Positions 26,588-39,507 of a stretch of 64,000 nt of DNA are shown here, in pieces. The position numbers and the translations under genes were made by a program. This DNA is from Linyphia triangularis. Its lineage: Eukaryota > Arthropoda > Arachnida > Araneae > Linyphiidae. Positions within the stretch are counted from its first letter, which is position 1. Every line of letters starts with the position of its first letter. The notes under the pieces were generated by a model. That model was not told the origin of the DNA. It made no database searches and worked only from the letters and a program-made list of their open reading frames with translations. Where the stretch lies: positions 99,895,163 to 99,959,162 of the forward strand of contig OZ021724.1 of the NCBI GenBank assembly GCA_963978545.1, given 5' to 3'.

Positions 26588-26911
26588 TGATGGCCAAGTT
26601 ATATTTTTAAAATAATTATTTTAATTAAGTCAAATATACATTTATAAGCCACCGACAAACGAGACTTGTCCATGTCCCGTGCATCACTTGTTTAAAATAA
26701 TTATTTTCAATAGTTAAAACAACTATTTTTCAAACTAACTTCGCCACAAACTATTATTATATATAAAAAAAACATAACTAGTAGATTCATCATAATTTCA
26801 AAATTCTAATTTATTTATGAGTAGAAAAAAAAGAGCCAGAATGTCCCCCGCGTCAACCAGAGAATTGGCCATACGATACAAATTTAAGGATTGAAACAAT
26901 CTAGTCCGAGA

Positions 26912-27593
26912 GACGACTGCAATTTTTGGAACCCATCGAACTGATCATTCTGAATTTTTTATAGAAATTGGAAAAAAGTGAGTAGATTACGAATCCACTG
27001 GTCTGCCGTGGAAAAAATGGCCGAAACTGATCAAAAATCGACTTTTATAAAGTTGAACTAAAATATGTCATAACTTGCCAAAAAGATAACAAACTTTTTC
27101 GTCTGGCAACCCACTGCATTTTGATTTCCAATGAGAAAAAGCTCGAACGGTTTCTGATCTCTGGCTCGGAAAAACTTGTATCTTTTAAAAGTAAGCCAAA
27201 TTGGCGACATCAGTAAAGTCATCAGTGACGTAATGCTTATTTCCAATTTGGCTCATTTGTGAGTAAGCCATAGCCACACATCCGAATCGTCTGCAACCTT
27301 CTTAATTGAAAATTAAAGAGTGAGGGTTACCGAATAAAAAAAAAAATTCTCACTATCTGGCAAGTTATAGCGCATTTGGCAATTGGATTTAGTTCATCTT
27401 ATTAAAAGTCTATTTTCGACCAGTTTCGGCCATTTTTTCCACGGCAGACCAGTGGATTCCTAATCTACTCACTTTTCTCCAATTTCTATAAAAAATTCAG
27501 AATGATGTTCGATAAGTTGATATTCGATAAGTTCGATTAGAATGATGTTCGATTTCCCAAAATTGCAGTCGCCTCTCAGTCTAATATTTAAAA
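26912..27593 (-). mobile_element. Family A MITE, copy 6
   Basis: Bounded by TAGTCCGAGAGACGACTGC and GCAGTCGCCTCTCAGTCTA. The centre is AAGTCATCAGTGACGTAATG. Near the right end a short local duplication (GATGTTCGAT repeated around 27505-27555) disrupts the terminal repeat. It sits in the right arm of M; the left arm provides the uninterrupted version. Confidence 0.85.
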
Positions 27594-27720
27594 TGTGACC
27601 TATTCCTTGCAAGCGAGATCTCTGCGAAAAGACAAACACCCTATCAGCAAATACGAAAAGTCAAAACCTCGCGCTTTCATAAGATTGCCGATAACAAGCT
27701 CTCGACTCACAGAACAGACC

Positions 27721-28253
27721 AAATTCGTTCTAATATTAACCCTTTTCCAGTTGCGACAAAGGAAATTCTTATTCGACAAAACCATTCCTCCCCTGCAGCA
27801 TCCCATAAATACGAGCAGATTCTCCAGTAAGGCCATAAAAGATTTCGCCGATTCCCAGTAACCTATTTCACCCCGTCGTTGTCGAAAATACCCCCCGAGC
27901 CCCAGAGATACCATCTGGCCTCGCTCTATCGTTGAACATTTCGAAAATAACATTGGGCACACAGAAAACCGTCCGCAATATTATCAACCGTAATTTGATT
28001 CTCCAAGCGCGAAAAATGCATCTATATCAAGTTCGCCAGTTATAACCTCCCCCCCCCCCCACTTTCACTCCTGAATTGAGGATTTTCTCCGGGGCTGTGA
28101 AACAAAATTCATATTTTCGGCACGAACCAAGGCTAGTCATTGGTATGAGGCACGCTCGTATATTTTTCTGTTTGTTTTAAACTTTGGTTTTTCAGTTGGT
28201 TATGTATCATTTATCTTGGTGGATTAAATTGCACTGAGACGTTATTCAACCAC
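27721..28253. other. Unique sequence, moderately GC-rich, no gene called
   Basis: 27760-28090 is less AT-biased and has a poly-C run at about 28049-28060. Frames at 27595-27861 (plus) and 27600-27962 (minus) overlap each other and the M arm; neither shows a domain. Confidence 0.35.
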
Positions 28254-28300
28254 TATACTAAACTTCAACTTAACTAGACATCACTTAGACGGTAGATCGT
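28254..28300 (+). repeat. 47-bp copy of the foldback end
   Basis: Identical to 28550-28596, the outer part of the left arm of the adjacent foldback. With that arm it brackets the LTR fragment as a direct repeat. Confidence 0.85.
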
Positions 28301-28549
28301 TGATCGTTATTCCGATATAACTCTTCGCAGATTCTTTTACAACTCCAGAACTTCCCGTTCTGATAGACTCAATACAGCTCTTTACACAACAATGGAGCAC
28401 AAACAGCAGTTAAAAACTAGATACACAACTGCTAAATTCGTCGCAAAATAAAATGCAATACAGTTCACTACTCTGAACGCTCGCTGAGAGACAACTAAAT
28501 AACTCGATCACCCGCCATATATAGGAAAGCTAATCCTTCGCGAATCTTC
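28301..28549 (+). mobile_element. LTR fragment (family of 52197-52966)
   Basis: Follows the 5' half of the complete LTR: CTCCAGAACTTCCCGTTCTG, GAGCACAAACAGCAGTTAAA, GAGAGACAACTAAATAACTC, ending GCGAATCTTC. Both termini are missing, so this is not a simple insertion. Confidence 0.75.
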
Positions 28550-28794
28550 TATACTAAACTTCAACTTAACTAGACATCACTTAGACGGTAGATCGTGACA
28601 GTGCTCATAGGTATTTAATCCATTTTGGCGTCGTGAAAGCATAATGTTCGCCATACCACAACCCTGTAGAGAACAAAAGGCTCTAAGGTTTGGCGAGAAT
28701 TATGTCTTCACTCCGCCAAAATGGATTAAATACCTATGAGCACTGTCACGATCTACCGTCTAAGTGATGTCTAGTTAAGTTGAAGTTTAGTATA
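28550..28794. mobile_element. Foldback element with perfect 81-bp arms
   Basis: 28550-28630 and 28714-28794 are exact reverse complements (outer end TATACTAAACTTC, inner end CCATTTTGGCG). Complementarity continues imperfectly inwards (CATAATGTTCGCCA against TGGCGAGAATTATG). No coding content. The exactness suggests recent origin or ongoing gene conversion between the arms. Confidence 0.85.
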
Positions 28795-29231
28795 GCCGAA
28801 TACCCATGCTTCGTTACGATATTTTATCATGCGCATTTTAATAGTGAAAATAAACTTTTTCTATGTTTGTCCTAGTTGACATTTGTACCAAACGTTAGAG
28901 TTGTGTATGGGAAATCAGTTGCATGAATAGGCTTCGTTTCGAACACTTGATTCCTTTTCGAGGTTGGTTAATCAAGACTTTTTCTGTGTTTTTTCCTTGT
29001 TGACCTTTGTGCCAATTTCCAGAGTTGGTATTACTTAGGAAGAAATGGAATATCCCTCGTTTGGAACGTTAGACCCCCTAAAAGTGAGTTAATCGAGATC
29101 AAAATAGTTTAACTTTTTCTAAGTTTGTCCTTATTGACATTTGTACCAATTTTCAGAGTTAATATGGGAAATGGGAGAATGAGGTGATGAGTGAATGAGT
29201 CAGTGAAGGCTTTGTTTTATAAATAGAGAGA
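28795..29231 (+). mobile_element. Family E element, copy 1
   Basis: Head GCCGAATACCCATGCTTCG, degenerate units (TTTGTACCAATTTTCAGAGT, AATGGAATATCCCTCGTTTG), then a GTGA/GTCA-rich stretch and the tail AAGGCTTTGTTTTATAAATA. The head begins immediately at the end of the foldback. Non-coding. Confidence 0.7.
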
Positions 29232-29740
29232 GTTTCAGAACTTCGTTTGAAAAAATTTCTCAAGAGAAGTCTTTCAAAAGAAAACTTTCTTGGATTGATG
29301 CCTCGAATGGGTGAAAACCCTTGACCATTAACACAAGATTCTTTGCGAACTTTGCGAAATATTATAAAGCGATGTGTCGTACAAATAAAGGCTATTTATG
29401 TTCATGATTACAACGCTAACTGATGTCAAAAATTAATTCATTTTAGCTTTTTTGATACTCTAATGCAGTGGAAAGCTCTTACAAGGGCTCTGTTAGTCTA
29501 CATTCAACATTCTGAGGTGAAACTACTACATGTACATGCTGTTTGTCAAATTAAAGGTCTCGTAGAAACAAGTTTTCATACCAAACTTTAAATGGAGAGC
29601 ACCGGAAGAGGGATTGATATCCAATTTCCAATTCATTTAGTGTAAGCTATAAATACTTCAGTCATGTTTCATATGTATCTCAAAATCTCAAAGGATTACA
29701 AAAAATTTAACTGAAAGGGGTTTAAAATTTATCCGGAAGA
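29232..29740. other. Unique sequence, no gene called
   Basis: No named repeat or recognisable open frame. Confidence 0.4.
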
Positions 29741-29748
29741 ATATAGAA

Positions 29749-30515
<767 letters not shown>

Positions 30516-30600
30516 ATATAGAAGGTTCATATATTGACTCCAAACAGAGATACTGCATTAAAGCGTAGAAATCTTTGAAATTTTTTTTCATCACAGCCTC

Positions 30601-30650
30601 TGTTGTTGTTGTGTTGTTTCTAATCTCCCTTTTGTCTGACGAAGTCAGAC
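30601..30650 (-). other. LINE 3' untranslated tail with stop-codon stem-loop
   Basis: On the minus strand the coding end runs into GTCTGACTTCGTCAGAC (plus 30634-30650): a perfect 7-bp stem with a 3-nt loop, in which TGA is the stop codon. A tail rich in CAA repeats follows. The same stem-loop ends the second LINE fragment at 60124-60140. A role in template recognition by the element's own reverse transcriptase is inference. Confidence 0.75.
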
Positions 30651-31373
30651 AATATCAGTGAAGCCATTGACATTAATGAAGTCTGACACTAGTTGTGGAC
30701 AGTTATAAATGTCCTCCCAGTCCAGTCCAAGGCAGTCCAAAATGTGCTGAGGTGATGCCTGTTCTTTTTGGCATTTAGGGCAAAGAGGAAATTTTTTACT
30801 TCCCCCGGAATATGTGAGGCCTTTAAGGTGACCACTAGCAAGTCGGGACAGACGGGTATTGGTGTGCCTATCACAAGGAAGAGATAGGGAGTGTCCTGGC
30901 TTTTTGGCTTTATACCATTCGTGAGATGAAGGTATATGCCATTCCGCTTTATTTTGAGCAATTTTCTTTGAGTATAACTCTTGATATGTGAGTTCTTGAG
31001 TAGAGAGGACAGGGTGTTCTAGTCCCTCCTTAGCAAAAGTGTCAGCCAATTCATTTCCGTGGATGTCTACATGTGACGGGATCCACTGAAAGTGCACTTT
31101 GTGCAGTCGGGATATGCTCTTGACTTTGCGTATTATGGATAGACTGGTTTTGTCTCCCACGAGGGCCCAGTTTTTAAGGTGTTGAATGGAACTTCGGCTA
31201 TCAGATAGAATCCATAAGTCTCCATAGTTGACCTCGCCAAAGATATTCTCTAAACCCAGGTCAATTGCTATTAATTCGCTTCGAAAGACAGAGCAGAAAT
31301 CTGGATTACGTTGTTTCACAGCCTCTAAACTCCCTAACTCAGCGACTTTTTCCTTTATAAATACACTCAACAT
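30645..31373 (-). pseudogene. 5'-truncated LINE, RNase H and C-terminal region
   Basis: An uninterrupted 242-codon frame from the 3' end of a non-LTR retrotransposon ORF2 of the I/Jockey-like kind that carries RNase H. RNase H removes the RNA strand of the RNA-DNA hybrid during copying. Visible motifs are E33 in FRSEL, D58 in WILSDSRSS, and IPSHVDIHGNELAD with H101 and D111. The first catalytic Asp is missing because the copy is cut at about residue 1; the ATG is incidental. A C-x2-C-x8-H-x3-C motif lies at residues 198-214. Endonuclease and reverse transcriptase domains are absent, so the copy cannot move by itself. The wording resembles spider LINE proteins from memory. The open frame implies a fairly recent insertion. 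Confidence 0.88.
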
Positions 31374-31375
31374 TG

Positions 31376-31979
31376 GATACTATATATAGAATTATAAAAT
31401 ATTATATCGAGTATAAAAACCCATTCTATAAGAATCATTCTATAAGGATACATATATTTCATATAAAGCAAATCCGATATATATATATATATATTGTAAT
31501 AAAATATTTGTAAGGGCTTTTGTTTTCACACAACTACAACCTCAGCAGTGGGTAGACGTAAATTCTTCATATTTAGCATCTGAGGTACCACAGTATAAAC
31601 ATATGTCAAAGGGACATTTTAGGGATGGTTACAGTCACAATCCCTTTTGTTCAAAGCCAAAATACCGAAGTAGTTTCATGTGATGTCATACCCATCGAAT
31701 TAGAAAAACAACTGGATAAATTGCTTAACGCTAGGGGAAAATGTAGCCGTTGCCAGATCGATGGGTGGACAAAAATAAAATTACGGATTGCTAAGGATTG
31801 AAAATAAAATTTTGGGCTGTACTCAGCAGAAATGTCAATAGTAGACCTTAATTACTAATAATGTGCCAAAAAATATCTACTCTAGCACTTTATAAGGTAT
31901 TCCACATTCCCACCCAACTATAGAAGTGAACTGTGATTGGTTAAACGTCCACCAATCATAATCCATCACGGGTGTGTTT
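31376..31979. other. Unique sequence, no gene called
   Basis: AT-rich with a short (TA)n at 31478-31495. No coding motif or named repeat. Confidence 0.4.
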
Positions 31980-32891
31980 TTACTTTCAACTACCCATATG
32001 TATTACATAGGGTAATGAAAGTATAGCATTCGGTCAAAAAAAGAATTTCCATTTCTCCTCGTTTTGGAACATTCTGATTTCAAAAAAGCGATCTAGAAAA
32101 AATGTCTGTGGTCGGAATAACTCCCGAACAAATTGACACACGATGTTCGAATTTAATGTGCGGGTTGGTGATGGCACAGGGACCTACCATTTAGGTTTTC
32201 GACAAAATCACGCATGCGCATACGGTAGCTGCCATTAAAAAATTCATGTTTTTCAGTAATTGCTAAAAAAACGACTCTAACGATTTTGTCCAAAATCGCT
32301 ATGGTAATGCCTCTTAAGGTGTTCTAAACATCCTCACCTCCGAAATTCCCGTAAATATTCTTTAATGGCGTAAAAAGTTGAAAAACGAATGCCTTTAACA
32401 CAGAGTTCTATTTCTTTGAGCATACCTCCTCAAACATAATTTTTTCTCTTCTCCTCAGTTTCACTTATAAAAAAAAGATAATATAAGTTGTTTGGTTGTT
32501 TTCAGACTATCTGGTGCCGTCAGCAACACGAGGGCTATAATGCGCCGAAACACTCGTCATTAAACAAGCCAACATACATTTACAAACACCCACGCCTAAC
32601 ACGGGACTCGGAACCCGCAACCTCGCGGTCTAGAAGCTAGCACGCTAACCACTATAACGTTTGGTCGGCAAAGATAATATAAGAATGATTGAAAAGTATA
32701 TTGCCATAAGTATATATTTGGCGAGTTTTTTTCCTTAAGAACCATACAAGAATTATGGTAAAAAATACCGCCAAACCGCCCTTTTTTTTTTCTAAATGAA
32801 TGATGAAAATATAAAAACGGTAAATTACACAAATCGACATAAGTATAATACTGTAATTAAAAGTTTTGCGATGATCCACACCCCTAGTTTA
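31980..32891 (+). mobile_element. Family B element, copy 5, carrying a SINE
   Basis: Complete from the palindromic head (TACTTTCAACTACCCATATG, CATAGGGTAATGAAAG) to the 3' end TTTTGCGATGATCCACACCC. The SINE at 32488-32669 interrupts the segment that reads AAGGATAATATAAGAATTAT in other copies. Confidence 0.82.
32488..32669 (-). mobile_element. tRNA-derived SINE, copy 2
   Basis: The same head and body as copy 1, but the B box has an inserted base (GGTTCCGAGTCC), which should weaken Pol III recognition. A perfect 14-bp duplication AAAGATAATATAAG borders it (32474-32487 and 32670-32683). Because it lies in a B element, it is younger than that copy. Confidence 0.9.
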
Positions 32892-33435
32892 TCTTGCATT
32901 ACCATCGGAGCAGTCTATCCATTTGTTTATCTACATAGATGGTCATACCCTGGGAAAAACTGAAGTTATGAGATCAACTCCTCCCTCTCCCTGTAAGCCT
33001 TGTGCTTGAATCTCTTTGAAGCCGCAATCATAAAATGGCGTTCCAAGACCCAAACTCTTGGGAGCCTTTCAAATGAATCAGGCGTCCCTATTGTATAAAT
33101 ACCAATGAAGTGGGGGGAGGGGGGCTTTAATTTTTAGTAAGAGAGGCCTCTGGGCTTCGAATATGAAAAGTTTGTTCCTTCGGATGATAGTAGATGTGAA
33201 ATGAGGTTTCCGCAACATATGGCCCCTTCTCATCAATTGAAGAAGAGTGTTTTTCTTTGTCCGAAGACTAGATTTGATTTTCTTAGAAATGGGCTCGATG
33301 TTTAGTTGTTTCGTCTGTTTAGATGTTTGTTTGTGGCGTATTTGTTGAATCGGATGAATTTCAGTTCCTCTTGTACATTTAGTAATGGAAGTCTTTTTTT
33401 TTTTTGTTAAACAGGGTGATGTTAGAATTAATAAT
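32892..33435. other. Unique sequence, no gene called
   Basis: The minus frame at 33078-33440 (120 codons) is Lys/Thr-rich with no recognised domain. A G-rich patch lies at 33112-33124. Confidence 0.35.
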
Positions 33436-34096
33436 TTCAATAGTCCTTATAATTGCATAGGGTGATGAAAATATAGGATTTGGCTTAAAAAAAATTCGAC
33501 CCCCCCCCCCCCTCCCCGCACACACATTTTGGAACACCCTGATGAAAAAGTGGTAACCTATTGACGGTCATGGAAATGGGCGAAATTCTACAGTTGTTTT
33601 CCCTGCAATAGTTTTTAAATTATATTTCTAATTCAAATACATAATTTTTTTTTTAATTATTTTTTATTTATTTTCTTTTAGATAGGTTATAAAATATCAT
33701 CCTAATAAAAATATTTAAAAAAATATTTTATTTTAAATATTGTTTATAAATTTAAAAATGTTGTGTACTGCTGGAAAACGTCAGTGGGCTAGGAAAAATT
33801 GCTGTCTATGTATACGTGGTCAGCATAACTCCCGAACAAATTGACCAACGATGTTCAAATTTTGTGTGCGGGTTAGTTGCAGCAATGGAAAGGGTTTCAT
33901 CAAAATCGCGCATGTGCATGAGGTTCAAATCATGAGAAAATCATGTTTTCCAGCAATTGCTAAAAAAACGGCTCTAACGATTTTGATTAAAATATCTTTG
34001 CTAATACCCTTTAAGGTGTTTGAAGCGTCCCCACCTCCGAAATTCCCTTAGAAATGCAATAAAAGCGTCAAAAGTAGAAAAACATGTGCCTTTAAG
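33436..34096 (+). mobile_element. Family B element, copy 6, 3' truncated
   Basis: A degraded head (ATTGCATAGGGTGATGAAAA) is followed by B landmarks ATAACTCCCGAACAAATTGA, TCAAAATCGCGCATGTGCAT and TCCCCACCTCCGAAATTCCC. It stops at TGCCTTTAA, where J-type sequence begins. About 200 bp of extra AT-rich sequence lies at 33560-33770. Confidence 0.65.
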
Positions 34097-34640
34097 GTAT
34101 ACATATAAGTTGGAATTTTTTTTTTTTTTTTTTTTTTTTAATTCTTTAGCCAGAGTATTAAATTTTTGTAAGAATTACAAGAGCAAAAAATGTAATGTGT
34201 TTGCAGTAAAAAAAATATTAAAAAAAATATATATTTATTAAATTAATTGAATTTTAATGCACTAATTAAGGCTTCATTGCAACGATGATAAAATAATATC
34301 TAATTAATTTTGAAACAAATTTCTTACTGGAAATTAAAGACAAGGTATTGATACACGGGCTCAAGCAAAATATAATGTACAACTTAAATATTTTTTAAAT
34401 TTTAACATTTTACATGAAAAGTACTAGAAAAATAAAAAAATTCAAAAAATAAAAATATTTTAAAATACATACAAAATTCTATTTTTTACCAAAATTTTTG
34501 TAAGCAGGTAGGGACCGTGCTCTGAAATGTAATCTAAATTATACAGTTTAAATATTAAAAATCAGTTAATTAACTCTTAAGATATCACCGTTGGAGTACA
34601 TTCACTCAACAATGAAAAGCAGTTCTCCAGAAACTGAGCT
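34094..34640. mobile_element. MITE J, copy 2, partial
   Basis: Starts TTTAAGGTATACATATAAG like J copy 1 and shares an interior segment (ATTAATTGAATTTTAATG, CACTAATTAAGGCTTCATT versus the similar 20028-20075). No right terminal repeat was identified. Confidence 0.45.
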
Positions 34641-34845
34641 CAAAGTTTTCGACAATTTCTTTTTTCCATTTGTTTTAAACGTCGACCTTTACTAAATTGC
34701 ATGTAATTAAAAAAAGTATTTTAACCATAAGAAAGTTATTGCTATCATTTTAAAGATAATGATTTGGAGAACATTTTAGATTGAAAAAACAAAAATGCCT
34801 GCTTGGGTCAGTTTTTGAGTTTTCCAAAGTATATGTTTGTCCAAC

Positions 34846-35192
34846 GAAGACTCTAGAAATTGTATGGCCCTTAATCAGTAGACTTCGACGTGTGCGCAGT
34901 TCATCTCATGGAGAACACTAAGACGGTAGTCAATTTCGAGCCACATTCGGGCAAACATCCACAGAGGTTATTTGCGGCATCATCAACACAGAGTTCTCAG
35001 CCTTCGGGCATCATCAACACAGAGTTCTCAGCCTTCGAGCATCATTCATCAGAGTTGATGCCGCAAATAACCCCTGTGGATGTTTTCCCGAATGTGTCTC
35101 GAAATTGACTACCGCCTTAGTGTTCTCCATGAGATGAACTGCGCACACGTCGAAGTCTACTGATTAAGGGCCATACAATTTCTAGAGTCTTC
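34846..35192. mobile_element. Foldback element with 136-bp arms and B-like loop
   Basis: Arms 34846-34981 and 35057-35192 are reverse complements with only a few mismatches (outer end GAAGACTCTAGAAATTGTAT). The 75-bp loop holds two copies of CAACACAGAGTTCTCAGCC; this and the following GAGCATCATTCATCA resemble the 3' part of family B. A 72-codon frame across it is an artefact. Confidence 0.8.
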
Positions 35193-35421
35193 TATCTAAC
35201 CATTAGTGTTATTAATTTAAATTTCATTCTTATTTTATGAATTATTCAACATCAAAATGCGTTCAACCTTTTATAGATACCCTGTATTGTTGACCATCAA
35301 GGTATGCACTCGAGCAAGCACGTGTGTAGATAAATATAATAATCCATTATTCTTTTGTTTTTTAATTTTTATAATTACTTTTTACTTGGTTATAATGCCA
35401 CCTGTTGGTAAAATGTTGAAC

Positions 35422-35454
<33 letters not shown>

Positions 35455-35491
35455 CCAAAGGGAACCTCGGCAGCATGATCTACATAACGTA
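35193..35491. other. Short spacer with poly-T run
   Basis: The poly-T run is at 35423-35454. No other feature was recognised. Confidence 0.6.
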
Positions 35492-36159
35492 TGAAATGAG
35501 AGGCGACTGCAATTTTTGGACCTCATCGAACATCATTCTGAATTTTTTATAGAAATTGGAGAAAAGTGAGTAGATTACGAATCCACTGGTCTGCCTTTGC
35601 AAAAATGGCCGAAACTGGTCAAAAATTTACTTTTAATAAGTTGAACTAAATCCAATTACCAAATGCACCATAACTTGCCAAACAATGAGCATTTTTTTAT
35701 TTTTTTATTTGGTAACCCTCACTCTTTAATTTTCAATTAAAAAGGTTGCAGACGATTCGGATGTGTGGCTACGGCTTACTTGCATGTATCACAAATGAGC
35801 AAAATTAGCAATAAACATTACGTCACTGATGACTTAACTTATGTCGCCAATTCGGCTTACTTTTAAAAGATACAAGTTTTCCGAGCCAGAGATCAGAAAT
35901 CGTTTGCGCTTTTTCTCATTGAAAATCAAAATGCAGTGGGTTGGCAGACGAAAAAGTGTGTTATCTTTTTGGCAAGTTATGACATATTTGTCAATCGGAT
36001 TTTAGTTCAACTCATTCCAAGTCGATTTTTGATCAGTTTCGGCCATTTTTGCCACGGCAGACCAGGGGATTCGTAATCTACTCACTTTTCTCCAATTTCT
36101 ATAAAAAATTCAGAATGATGTTCGATGAGGTCCAAAAATTGCAGTCGCCTCTCGGACTA
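35492..36159 (+). mobile_element. Family A MITE, copy 7
   Basis: The left end is eroded at its tip (ATGAGAGGCGACTGC); the right end is CGCCTCTCGGACTA. The centre is ATTACGTCACTGATGACTTA. Arms are close to the family consensus. Confidence 0.87.
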
Positions 36160-36887
36160 ATATATTCGAAGCTTCATTCGAAATCTTTCGGTAGAATTGG
36201 AGCTGCGAGCCTCTGAGTATCGACAATTTAATTTTAACCACCCTGTACATGTTAAATACAAGCAACAAATTATTACGAATTTTTATAAAATGAATCTATT
36301 TGTCCCACAAGGAATCTGTGCAACTCTATATTTGATGAAAATTTCTCTGACGTTGCATCAATTAAAGCCAAATCTATTTGTAATCTAAATAAAGTCCCAG
36401 AACAATACATTCAAACAATAAGCATTTTTAATATCATTTCCCAAATGCAAATGTAAATAAATCCATCGGAAATAAGCAACGCGAATTCGAAATATTAAAT
36501 ATTTACATGAGCCAGAGAAGCTTGGAGAATATATTCGAATCTTAACTCGAATTTAACAATCGGAAAATATGAATCGAATTAAAAGTGGAATCATTTTCAA
36601 AATTTATTTAGTACCTGTATATAGAGGTATCGCATTACAAGTTGCAACGCTGCAACATAATTGTGAAAAATGGTGGATGTTGAAATATATTTCTAAAAGA
36701 GTTATATATCGTTACATTGGTCTATATGAATTAAAGGAATTTTAATTTACTAATAATTTCCAATCTATCTCATCTAATAATTTTAATAACATTTCATATG
36801 CAATTTTAACAATATTTTTGTTTGAAGATAATATCCTCACATTGAATTTTGATTTTTTTCAAATAATTTTCCGTTTAGAAACGCGAT
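36160..36887. other. AT-rich sequence, nothing recognised
   Basis: Open frames at 36197-36388 and 36818-37039 show no motif. No named repeat. Confidence 0.4.
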
Positions 36888-37600
36888 TATCTACAATAAT
36901 AAAACAAATAAACTGTGTTTCTGTCTTTAGAAATATGCTTAAAATAAGCGTACACCTCAGAAATTTTCAACATAAGTTGTTTTGGCCTAATAATTGTACC
37001 TTCGACAAACAGCATGTTGCAATTTTAACAAGTTTTTAATTAATTTTTACATGCTAATTTTTACTAATTTTTACATTTTTAATTGCTACTTCAAATAGAG
37101 CTACAGTTCATTTTCAACATAGGTATTTTTAGTCTTCTATTGGACTTTTGAAAAAAAACAGAATATTAATATTTTAATTACTTACTTTTCAATTAATTAA
37201 AAATAGTTTACAAAACTATTTCTAATAAGGCAACAACTCTAAAATTGTCGATATTAGTAGTTTTAACTTTTTAATTGGACTTATGACAAACAGAATTTTA
37301 AAATTTTGATTAGTTTATTTTTAAATATTTTTTTTTATTTAATTGACAAGTATTTTACAAAACATTTTCTAATAGCGCTATAGTTCTGAAATTTTAGATA
37401 TAAATAGTTTTGGATTTTTAATTGGACATTTGAAAAACAGAATTCTGAAATTTTAAATTGTAATTTAATTCATATTTTTTACAGAAAGCTACTTCTAATA
37501 TGCCTAGAGCTCTGAAAATGTCAACCTTATATAGTTTTGGCAATCTGATTTTGCTTTTCGCAAACACATTTCAGAAAGGAAAGTTTAAAATTGAAAATGA
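36888..37600 (-). mobile_element. Family E' element, headless copy
   Basis: Reads inverted to 25760-26587. The tail complement is at 36888-36930 (TACAATAATAAAACAAATAA, GTGTTTCTGTCTTT). At least four units follow (for example TTTTCAACATAAGTTGTTTT, then AGTTCTGAAATTTTAGATAT and AGAGCTCTGAAAATGTCAAC) with steps of about 125-150 bp. The E head is not found. Confidence 0.6.
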
Positions 37601-38078
37601 CTTAAATGCAGAACAGATATAGACAAAAAGAAGCGACAAGAAGTAGTATACTGGGAAAGACGGGTATGGAATTTTAAATATACTGTTTTGAAAAACTATT
37701 TACAATATTGAAATGTGGGAGCAAATTTTTGTAAAATCTGAATATAGTGGAATGTGTTTTTGGGGTATCTATGGTGAAACGAAGCCCTATGATTCGTTTA
37801 CTGGCTAGTGCAAACCGAAAACTTTCTTAGTAGTTTTGTGGACAATACATGATGTTTTTAGTGCCCCATATTTATCAGTTTTATTTATTGATAAATGCAT
37901 CCGAATGAAAATGCGATTCATTGGTAAATCATTATCAGCCAGCCATCAAATTTACCCTAATTTTTGCAAACAAGTGGATTTTAAATTTTATCCATTTTAA
38001 ATCCCACATTGCGTCTTTTTTCTGTCTCTAACTATTTTTCAGTTGTGTAATTTCGAAGTTTTAATTACAATTATATAA
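37601..38078. other. Unique sequence, no gene called
   Basis: No repeat family or coding motif found. Confidence 0.4.
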
Positions 38079-38900
<822 letters not shown>

Positions 38901-39290
38901 TAGCGTCAATACAGTAATTATTTAGACTAATATAGTAATTGGATTTTTGGATTGAAACTGATTCCATCTCCTTTAGCCTTTTCGGGGGGGGGGGGGGGTA
39001 AGTGCACTTTTATTAACTTCACTTCATCCATAGGGATCTTTGTAGGGACTTTTGAAGAATGGTTTCCGCCCTCATCGTATGAAATCGAAATGAGGATATA
39101 AAGAAACACTCCCGCTATGAATCACGACGCCATTCCTTCCCCTTTAGTCAGCTCCCTATCAATTATCCCTCGATCACAATGAGGGAGGGATTTCCTTCTG
39201 GGGATTTTTTTGTGAGAATTTGAAGATTTTTCCCTTAGTCCTCACAGTTGGAGTACTTATCAGGTGCTAGTGATTTTTATTAGTTAGGAA
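38901..39290. other. Unique sequence, no gene called
   Basis: Contains a G run at about 38985-38998. 39070-39240 is moderately GC-rich without a recognised motif. Confidence 0.4.
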
Positions 39291-39424
39291 GATATTATTA
39301 TCATTATCATTATTATCATAATCATTAGCACAATTATTATCATAATCATTAGCACAATTATTATCAGAATCATCAATATTATTATCGTTATTATCATTAT
39401 CAATATTATTATAATTATTATTCT

Positions 39425-39461
<37 letters not shown>

Positions 39462-39465
39462 TATC
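39291..39465. repeat. Complex (ATT)/(ATTATC) microsatellite
   Basis: Imperfect ATTATC-type units, a duplicated 24-bp piece (CATAATCATTAGCACAATTA), and a pure (TAA)n run at 39428-39460. Confidence 0.9.
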
Positions 39466-39507
39466 TTCATTATTTTCATATGGTTTTCATATCGTTTTAT
39501 TTTTTAT

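Noticed and set aside
27595..27962. Overlapping frames of 88 (plus) and 120 (minus) codons
   Set aside because: Antiparallel frames, partly over the M arm; no recognised domain and no splice support.
39267..39479. Asp/Asn-rich minus-strand frame
   Set aside because: Translation of the (ATT)/(ATTATC) microsatellite.
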